53,585 nucleotides of DNA from positions 1 through 53,585 of the forward strand of contig NZ_LLZI01000234.1 of assembly GCF_001509485.1 (NCBI RefSeq). The letters run 5' to 3'. The stretch is from Streptomyces sp. NRRL F-4489 (GTDB lineage Bacteria; Actinomycetota; Actinomycetes; Streptomycetales; Streptomycetaceae). How positions within the stretch are numbered: the stretch's first letter is position 1; each line of letters opens with the position of its first letter. The translations under genes and the position numbers were made by a program. Shown piece after piece: positions 48,184-53,585 of this stretch. A model generated the notes under the pieces. That model made no database searches, was not told where the DNA came from, and was given only the letters and a program-made list of their open reading frames with translations.

Positions 48184-49803
48184 ATGACCACGACAGTCGA
48201 CACCACCACCGAGACCACCGAGTCCGTCTCGTTCGACGGCCAGAACCTCGGCATCGAGGACGTCCGGCGCATCGCGGAGCACTATGTGCCGTGCACGGTG
48301 ACGCCCGAGGTGCTGACGAAGGCGGCGGCCAGCCGGCAGCAGTTCGAGGACATCGTCCGGCAGGGCGCCGCGGTCTACGGCGTGACCACCGGCTACGGCG
48401 AGATGATCTACATGCAGGTCGACCCCTCCAAGGAGGTCGAGCTCCAGACCAACCTCATCCGCAGCCACAGCGCCGGCGTCGGCCCGCTGTTCGCCGAGGA
48501 CGAGGCGCGCGCCATCCTGGCCGCGCGGCTCAACGCCCTCTCACGCGGCTACTCCGCGGTCCGCCCCGAGGTGCTGGAGCGCCTGGCGCTCTACCTCAAC
48601 CTCGGCATCACGCCCGCCATCCCCGAGATCGGTTCGCTCGGCGCGAGCGGTGACCTCGCCACCCTCTCCCACCTGGCCTGCACGGTCATCGGCGAGGGCT
48701 ACGTACTGCGCGACGGCGGCCGGGTGCCCACCGGCGAGGTGCTGCGCGAACGGGGCATCGAGCCGCTGGAGATGCGGTTCAAGGAGGGGCTCGCGCTGAT
48801 CAACGGCACGTCCGGGATGACCGGCCTGGGCTCGCTCGTCGTCGGCCGGGCCTTCGACCAGCTCCACCAGGCGGAGATCGTCTCCGCGCTGATCGTGGAG
48901 ACCCTGCGCTGCTCGACCAGCCCGTTCCTCGCCGAGGGCCACGAACTGGCCCGCCCGCACCGCGGCCAGGTCGACTCGGCGGCCAATCTGCGCACCCTGC
49001 TCGCCGACAGCCAACTGGCCGTCTCCCACAGCGAACTGCGCGAGGAGTACCAGAGCAAGAAGTCCGGCGACGACGTCACCCGCACCGACGTCTACCTCCA
49101 GAAGGCGTACTCGCTGCGGGCCATCCCCCAGGTGCTCGGCGCCGTCCGGGACACCCTGCGGCACGCGGCCGGCACCCTGCACACCGAGCTGAACTCGGCC
49201 ACCGACAACCCCCTGTTCTTCCCGGGCAAGGAGGTCTTCCACGGCGGCAACTACCACGGCCAGCCGGTCGCGTTCGCCATGGACTTCACCACCATCGCGC
49301 TCACCCAGCTCGGGGTGCTCTCCGAGCGGCAGAGCAACCGCCTGTTCAACCGGCACCTCAGCTACGGGCTCCCGGAGTTCCTGGTGGCCGGCGAGCCGGG
49401 CCTGAACAGCGGTTTCGCGGGCGCCCAGTACCCGGCCACCGCGCTGATCGCCGAGAACCGCACGATCGGCCCGGCCAGCACCCAGAGCGTGCCGTCCAAC
49501 GGCGACAACCAGGACATCGTCAGCATGGGCCTGATCTCCGCGCGCAACGCCCGGCGGGTGCTCTCCAACAACAGCAAGATCCTCGCGGTGGAGTTCCTGG
49601 CCGCCGCCCAGGCCGTGGACCTCACCGGCCGCTACGAGGGCCTGAGCACCGCCGGCAAGGCCACGTACGAGAAGGTCCGCTCGCTGGCGCCGACCCTGGA
49701 CCGGGACCGGTTCATGTCGGACGAGATCGAGCGGGTGGCGGAGGCGGTGGCCCGGGGCGAGTTCCTCGCGGCGGTCACGTCGGCGGGCGTGGAGCTGCGC
49801 TGA
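48184..49803 (+). CDS. MIO-dependent aromatic aminomutase, predicted tyrosine 2,3-aminomutase
   Basis: A 539-residue enzyme of the PAL/HAL/TAM superfamily, converting L-tyrosine to beta-tyrosine by prediction. The MIO prosthetic group forms from Ala154-Ser155-Gly156 (SLGASGDLATLSH). The catalytic Tyr is residue 65 in VYGVTTGYGEM, and Glu73 in that block matches the residue found in aminomutases of the SgcC4 type. His95 (IRSHSAGVG) and the Tyr in GFAGAQYPATALIAENR correspond to the phenol-binding pair of tyrosine enzymes. NGTSGMTGLGSL and SVPSNGDNQDIVSMG are conserved. The length equals that recalled for SgcC4. An ammonia lyase is the alternative. AAGGAG lies upstream of ATG 48184. Confidence 0.85.
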   Translation: MTTTVDTTTETTESVSFDGQNLGIEDVRRIAEHYVPCTVTPEVLTKAAASRQQFEDIVRQGAAVYGVTTGYGEMIYMQVDPSKEVELQTNLIRSHSAGVGPLFAEDEARAILAARLNALSRGYSAVRPEVLERLALYLNLGITPAIPEIGSLGASGDLATLSHLACTVIGEGYVLRDGGRVPTGEVLRERGIEPLEMRFKEGLALINGTSGMTGLGSLVVGRAFDQLHQAEIVSALIVETLRCSTSPFLAEGHELARPHRGQVDSAANLRTLLADSQLAVSHSELREEYQSKKSGDDVTRTDVYLQKAYSLRAIPQVLGAVRDTLRHAAGTLHTELNSATDNPLFFPGKEVFHGGNYHGQPVAFAMDFTTIALTQLGVLSERQSNRLFNRHLSYGLPEFLVAGEPGLNSGFAGAQYPATALIAENRTIGPASTQSVPSNGDNQDIVSMGLISARNARRVLSNNSKILAVEFLAAAQAVDLTGRYEGLSTAGKATYEKVRSLAPTLDRDRFMSDEIERVAEAVARGEFLAAVTSAGVELR

Positions 49804-49871
49804 CGGCTCGTCAGCCGAAACGAGGAAACCACCCGTAAGCGGATCGCCGGAAAGCGGCGAAGGGAGTCGGG

Positions 49872-50972
49872 ATGAACACAGCGGACGCCCTGGCGGTGCT
49901 GGACGCCCCGCCCGACGCGGACGTGGACCCGGATGAGCTGGTCCGGGCGGCCATGCAGTGGCACTTCTCACCGGAGACCGGTACGCCGTTCTGGCTCGCC
50001 CGGCGGGACCGGCTGGGCTTCGACCCGTGCGCGGACGTGCGCACCCGGGCTGATCTCCGCCGGTTCCCGCAGGTCGTCGACGAACTGCGGTCCACGCCGG
50101 TGGAGGATCTGCTGCCCCGGGGCTACGGCGGCGCCGCCGAGGTCATCGGGGTCTTCGAGAGCGGCGGCACCACCGGGGCCCCCAAGCGGGTGGTCTACCT
50201 CGCGGACTGGATGGAACGCGAGATGGCGCAGGCCATGCGGGCCATGGACGAGCGGGGCTATCCGCGCGGGGTGAACTGGCTGTCGCTGGGCCCGAGCGGC
50301 CCGCACGACTACGCCGAGCTCACCGGGCAGCACGCGCGCCGCCGGGGCGGGCTGCGGTTCGCCATCGACTTCGACCCGCGCTGGGTGCGCCGGTGCCTGC
50401 GGGAGGGCCGCCCCGAGGACGCCGAACGGTATCTGGACCATGTGCTGGCCCAGGCCGGGGACGTGCTCGCCAGCCAGCGCGTGGGGGCGATCCAGGCGCC
50501 GCCGCCGCTGCTGGAGCGGCTGGCGCGGGACGAGCGGCTGGTGGACCTGGTCCGCGGCCAGGTGCGGGTGATCACCTGGTGCGGGACGAGCATGGACCGG
50601 GACACCCGGGACCTGTTCACCCAGGAGGTGTTCCCCGGCATCCCGGTGTACGGGCTGTACGGCAGCACGATGGCGCTGGGCGCGGCGTTCGAGCGGCCGG
50701 CCACCGACGACGGCGACTCGGTGTTCGACTCGCCGTCGGTGAACGTCACGTACGAGGTCGTGGACCCCGGCAGCGGCGAGCCGGTCGCGGTCGGGGAGAC
50801 GGGCCAGGTGGTGATGCACCACCTCAGCAAGTCGGCCCTGCTGCCCAACAACCTCGAACGGGACGTGGCGCGCCGGGTCGCCGCCCCGGCGGGCCGGGTG
50901 GGGCACTCGGTCGCCGACGTCCGCCCGGTGGAGGCGTTCACCGGGGTGCCCGTGATCGTGGGGGCGTACTGA
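49872..50972 (+). CDS. LuxE/PaaK-like adenylate-forming enzyme
   Basis: A 366-residue member of the ANL superfamily, related to acyl-protein synthetase LuxE and phenylacetate-CoA ligases. The ATP loop is ESGGTTGAPK (residues 96-105), and later GTSMDRDTRDLFTQEVFPGIPVYGLYGSTMALG holds the adenine-binding segment. The C-terminal domain is short, as in LuxE, where the acyl group is passed to the reductase partner rather than to CoA. Its stop overlaps the next ATG (TGATG). It probably activates a carboxylic acid for the following reductase. Confidence 0.8.
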   Translation: MNTADALAVLDAPPDADVDPDELVRAAMQWHFSPETGTPFWLARRDRLGFDPCADVRTRADLRRFPQVVDELRSTPVEDLLPRGYGGAAEVIGVFESGGTTGAPKRVVYLADWMEREMAQAMRAMDERGYPRGVNWLSLGPSGPHDYAELTGQHARRRGGLRFAIDFDPRWVRRCLREGRPEDAERYLDHVLAQAGDVLASQRVGAIQAPPPLLERLARDERLVDLVRGQVRVITWCGTSMDRDTRDLFTQEVFPGIPVYGLYGSTMALGAAFERPATDDGDSVFDSPSVNVTYEVVDPGSGEPVAVGETGQVVMHHLSKSALLPNNLERDVARRVAAPAGRVGHSVADVRPVEAFTGVPVIVGAY

Positions 50973-52531
50973 TGGCGGCGGCGCTCCCGGGCACCCCCGG
51001 GACCGCCGTCGCGGGCCCCGCCCCCGGGTCCGCCGTCACCGGCCCGGCCACCGGGACCGGCGGCACGGGTCCCGCCACCGGGGCCGCCGTCGCAGCCGGT
51101 GCCCCCGGGGCCGCGCCCGGCCCGCCGCTCTTCCTGGACGCCCTGGTCCCGGCCGGCACCTACCGCACCGGCCGGCGGGAGACCGTACGGGACGTGGCGG
51201 GCCGGCCGGTCGCCGAGCTGGCGCTGGCGCCGCCGCTGTACGTCGGGCGGACCCTGGACCGGCTGCGGCGGGCCCCGGCCGTCGCGGCGGGCTGGCCGGC
51301 GGCCGAGCGGGAGGCCCGGCTGCGGGCCGCCGCCGCGGCGTTCACCACGGCCCGGCTCGGCGGGCTGGACCCGGAGGCCCACCACCGGCTGGTGGCCCGC
51401 ACCACCGGCGTGCCGGTGGCCGTGGTGCGGGCCGCGGCGCAGACCGTCGCCGCGTCGCTGGCGCAGGCGGTGGCGGCGGTCGAACGGGCCCGTCCGCGCG
51501 GCGCGTTGGCGGCGGACTGGCGGCACGCGGACGTGGGCGCCGGCGGCGCGGTCGTATGGCGGCGCCGGGGCCGGCTGCTGAGCGTCCTCGCGTCCGGGAA
51601 CCACCCGGCCGTCCACTCGCTGTGGCCGGAGGCGCTGGCGCTGGGCTACCGCGTCGCCGTCCGGCCGTCCCGCCGCGACCCGTTCACCGCGCACCGGCTG
51701 GTGCTGGCGCTGCGGTCGGCCGGGTTCGCGGACGAGGACGCGGTGCTGCTGCCGTGCGGCCACCAGGCCGCCGACGAACTGGTCCGGGGCGGCGACCTGG
51801 CGATGGTCTTCGGTGGCGACGAGGTGGTGCGCCGGTACGCGGGCGGCCGGGCCGGGCCACCGGTGCTGCCGCAGGGTCCCGGCCGGGTGAAGGTGCTGGT
51901 CACCGGCGCCTGGGAGCCGTACCTCGAGGTGATCGCGGAGTCGGTCGGCGGGCTGGGCGGGGTGTCCTGCCTCAACGCCACCGGGGTGCTGGTCGAACGG
52001 GACGCGGCGGGCTTCGCCGCGGCGCTGGCCGAACGGCTGGCCGCGCTGCGGCCGCTGCCCCCCGACCGGGAGGACGCCGGGCTGCCCTGCCTGCCGCTCA
52101 CCGAGGCCCGGCGGGTCGAGGACTTCCTCCGGCAGCGGGCCGCCGGCACCCGGACGGTGCTCGGCGGCGGCGCGTACGACCTGGGCGACGGCAGCGCGGC
52201 GCTGCGCCCGGCCGTGCACCTGCTGGACGGGCCCGGCGCCGGACAGCTCGGCGTGGAGCTGCCGTTCCCGTGCGCCTGGGTCGCGCCGTGGTCCCGGGCG
52301 GACGGCGCCGGGCCGCTGCGCGGCTCGCTGGTCGCCGGCGTCGCCACGGACGACGACGCGCTGGTGGACGCGGTACTGGACGAACCGTCCGTCCGCAACG
52401 TCTACGGCCTGGACCGGCCCACCTGGTGGCTGCCGCCGGGCATCCCGCACGACGGGTTCCTGGCCGAGTTCCTGATGCGCGCCACCGCGCTGGCCCGGCA
52501 GTCGAAGGAGGTGATCCGGTGCGTGCCGTAG
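50972..52531 (+). CDS. LuxC-like acyl reductase (aldehyde dehydrogenase fold)
   Basis: A 519-residue protein of the acyl-CoA/acyl-protein reductase (LuxC) family. A Gly/Ala/Pro-rich N-terminal tail of ~45 residues precedes the domain. ALDH-type signatures include NHPAVHSLWPEALALGYRVAVRP, the cofactor loop and the nucleophilic cysteine Cys333 in GLGGVSCLNATGV. LuxC reduces an activated acyl group to the aldehyde with NADPH. It is coupled to the LuxE-like gene upstream (TGATG), and its 3' end overlaps the downstream dehydrogenase by 13 bases, so the three proteins are probably made in fixed ratio as a reduction unit. Confidence 0.82.
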   Translation: MAAALPGTPGTAVAGPAPGSAVTGPATGTGGTGPATGAAVAAGAPGAAPGPPLFLDALVPAGTYRTGRRETVRDVAGRPVAELALAPPLYVGRTLDRLRRAPAVAAGWPAAEREARLRAAAAAFTTARLGGLDPEAHHRLVARTTGVPVAVVRAAAQTVAASLAQAVAAVERARPRGALAADWRHADVGAGGAVVWRRRGRLLSVLASGNHPAVHSLWPEALALGYRVAVRPSRRDPFTAHRLVLALRSAGFADEDAVLLPCGHQAADELVRGGDLAMVFGGDEVVRRYAGGRAGPPVLPQGPGRVKVLVTGAWEPYLEVIAESVGGLGGVSCLNATGVLVERDAAGFAAALAERLAALRPLPPDREDAGLPCLPLTEARRVEDFLRQRAAGTRTVLGGGAYDLGDGSAALRPAVHLLDGPGAGQLGVELPFPCAWVAPWSRADGAGPLRGSLVAGVATDDDALVDAVLDEPSVRNVYGLDRPTWWLPPGIPHDGFLAEFLMRATALARQSKEVIRCVP

Positions 52532-53562
52532 TCCTGCGCGGGGTGGGCGACGTCCGGGTGGAGGAGGTGCCCGCACCGCGCGTCGAGGAGCCCTCGGACG
52601 CGCTGGTGCGGGTGGTGGCGGCGGCGGTCTGCGGTTCGGACCTCGCGGTGCTGCGGGGACTCTCGCCGCTGCCCCGGCCGATCCGCAGCGGCCACGAGTT
52701 CATCGGGGTGGTCGAGGACGTGGGCACGGAGGTGAGCGGGCTGCGCCCGGGGCAGTTCGTCGTCGCGCCGTTCAACACCTGCTGCGGCCGCTGCCCGCAC
52801 TGCCGCCGCGGCCTGCCGATCGCCTGCGAACGGGCCGTGTTCTTCGGGGAGTTCGGGCCGGACGGGTCGGCGCTGGACGGCGGGCAGGCCGAGTACGTCC
52901 GGGTGCCGCTGGCCGATACGACGCTGCTGGCCCTGCCGGAGACCCCGCCCGGGGAACTCCTCCCGGAGCTGCTGGCGCTCACCGATGTGCTGCCCACCGG
53001 GCACGAGGCCGCCGTCCACGCGGGCGTAGGGCCCGGCGCGACGGTGGTGGTGGTCGGGGACGGCGCGGTGGGGCAGTGCGCGGTACTGGCCTGCCGCCGG
53101 CTGGGCGCGGAGCGGATCGTGGTGATGTCGCGCCATCCGGAGCGGCAGCGGCTGGCCCGGGCGCACGGCGCGACCGACATCGTCGCGGCCCGGGGCGAGG
53201 AGGGCGCGGCGGAGGTCGCCGAACTGCTGGGCGGCGGCAGCGGCCATGTGATCGAGGCGGTCGGGTCGCTCCAGGCCGTCCGGCAGGCGATCGGCTGCGC
53301 CCGGCCCGGCGGCCGGATCGGCTACGTGGGGCTGCCGTGGGGCGTCACCCTGCCGCTGTGGGAGCTGTTCGGCAAGAACCTCGCACTGAGCGGCGGCGGC
53401 GCGAACGTCCGCGCGACCATGCCGGAGCTGCTTCCGGACGTGCTGGACGGGACGCTGCGGGCGGGCGGGGTGTTCGACGCCTCGTACGGACTGGGGGACG
53501 CGGCGGAGGCGTTCCGGGCGATGGACGGGCGGGGGTGTGTGAAGGCGCTGCTGCGGCCGTGA
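52519..53562 (+). CDS. Zinc-dependent alcohol dehydrogenase
   Basis: A 347-residue MDR enzyme. The catalytic zinc ligands are in AAAVCGSDLAVL and RSGHEFIGVVED, and the structural zinc is held by NTCCGRCPHCRRGLPIAC. The cofactor motif is VVVVGDGAVGQCAVL. Family members interconvert aldehydes and alcohols. GTG 52519 has AAGGAG upstream and overlaps the LuxC-like gene by 13 bases, so it would use or make the aldehyde produced there. Bases after its stop to the window edge are GC-rich and short. The operon may continue beyond 53,585. Confidence 0.88.
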   Translation: MRAVVLRGVGDVRVEEVPAPRVEEPSDALVRVVAAAVCGSDLAVLRGLSPLPRPIRSGHEFIGVVEDVGTEVSGLRPGQFVVAPFNTCCGRCPHCRRGLPIACERAVFFGEFGPDGSALDGGQAEYVRVPLADTTLLALPETPPGELLPELLALTDVLPTGHEAAVHAGVGPGATVVVVGDGAVGQCAVLACRRLGAERIVVMSRHPERQRLARAHGATDIVAARGEEGAAEVAELLGGGSGHVIEAVGSLQAVRQAIGCARPGGRIGYVGLPWGVTLPLWELFGKNLALSGGGANVRATMPELLPDVLDGTLRAGGVFDASYGLGDAAEAFRAMDGRGCVKALLRP

Positions 53563-53585
53563 GGGGGGGCGGGGCGGGGCGGGGG

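Noticed and set aside
1..53585. tRNA, rRNA or CRISPR array
   Set aside because: No cloverleaf with CCA-proximal TTCGA pattern, no rRNA-like segment and no regular repeat-spacer array was noticed by eye; not excluded computationally.

Overview
The window is high-GC DNA with strong third-position GC bias, GTG/TTG starts, leaderless-looking genes, XRE-DUF397 pairs, MocR regulators and a sigma/anti-sigma pair. This points to the chromosome of a Streptomyces or a close relative. It is mostly ordinary single genes and small operons, with a few accessory patches.

0-11 kb: the tail of a probable flavin monooxygenase, an MDR oxidoreductase, an XRE regulator with a helical repeat-like C-terminus, and a decayed NUDIX hydrolase. 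Next is a gluconate module (gntK-gntP divergent from a FadR-type gntR), a stand-alone acyl-CoA mutase large subunit, a peptidoglycan-binding lipoprotein, and an RNA polymerase sigma factor coupled to a membrane anti-sigma-like protein. 11-15 kb: a lower-GC insert carrying a WXG100-like gene, a polymorphic-toxin-like gene and a coupled probable immunity gene. It is bracketed by a ~149-bp direct repeat of the 3' end of the neighbouring GH20 hexosaminidase gene, as if a small circle had integrated there by single crossover.

15-32 kb: GH20 hexosaminidase, an OHCU-decarboxylase-like gene with a probable CTG start, the sdhCDAB operon, MerR/hydrolase and Lrp/rhodanese divergent pairs, and an FBP-domain protein. 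Then come two ESX-type (WXG100-like) proteins, a beta-lactamase-like serine hydrolase, a GTPase with two small membrane proteins, and a MocR regulator divergent from tandem AhpD-like genes and a PEP-mutase/isocitrate-lyase family gene. 32-45 kb: a patchwork of small metabolic genes and regulators with signs of rearrangement. These include a frameshifted small ORF, an 81-bp repeat derived from a small gene, a transposase scrap, a hydrolase lacking its nucleophile, and a possible GNAT/TetR hybrid. An XRE regulator with two tandem DUF397 genes, divergent from three small overlapping ORFs, lies at 40.8-42.8 kb.

45-53.6 kb: the most interesting region, the edge of a probable natural-product cluster. 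A divergent promoter region of about 1 kb drives, leftward, a phytanoyl-CoA-dioxygenase-like oxygenase and an O-methyltransferase. Rightward it drives an MIO enzyme closely resembling tyrosine 2,3-aminomutases, a LuxE/PaaK-like adenylating enzyme, a LuxC-like acyl reductase and a zinc alcohol dehydrogenase, all tightly packed or overlapping. The inferred logic is tyrosine to beta-tyrosine, plus activation and reduction of an acyl group to an aldehyde or alcohol, with hydroxylation and O-methylation. I do not recognise this combination as a characterised pathway, and the cluster may continue beyond the right edge.
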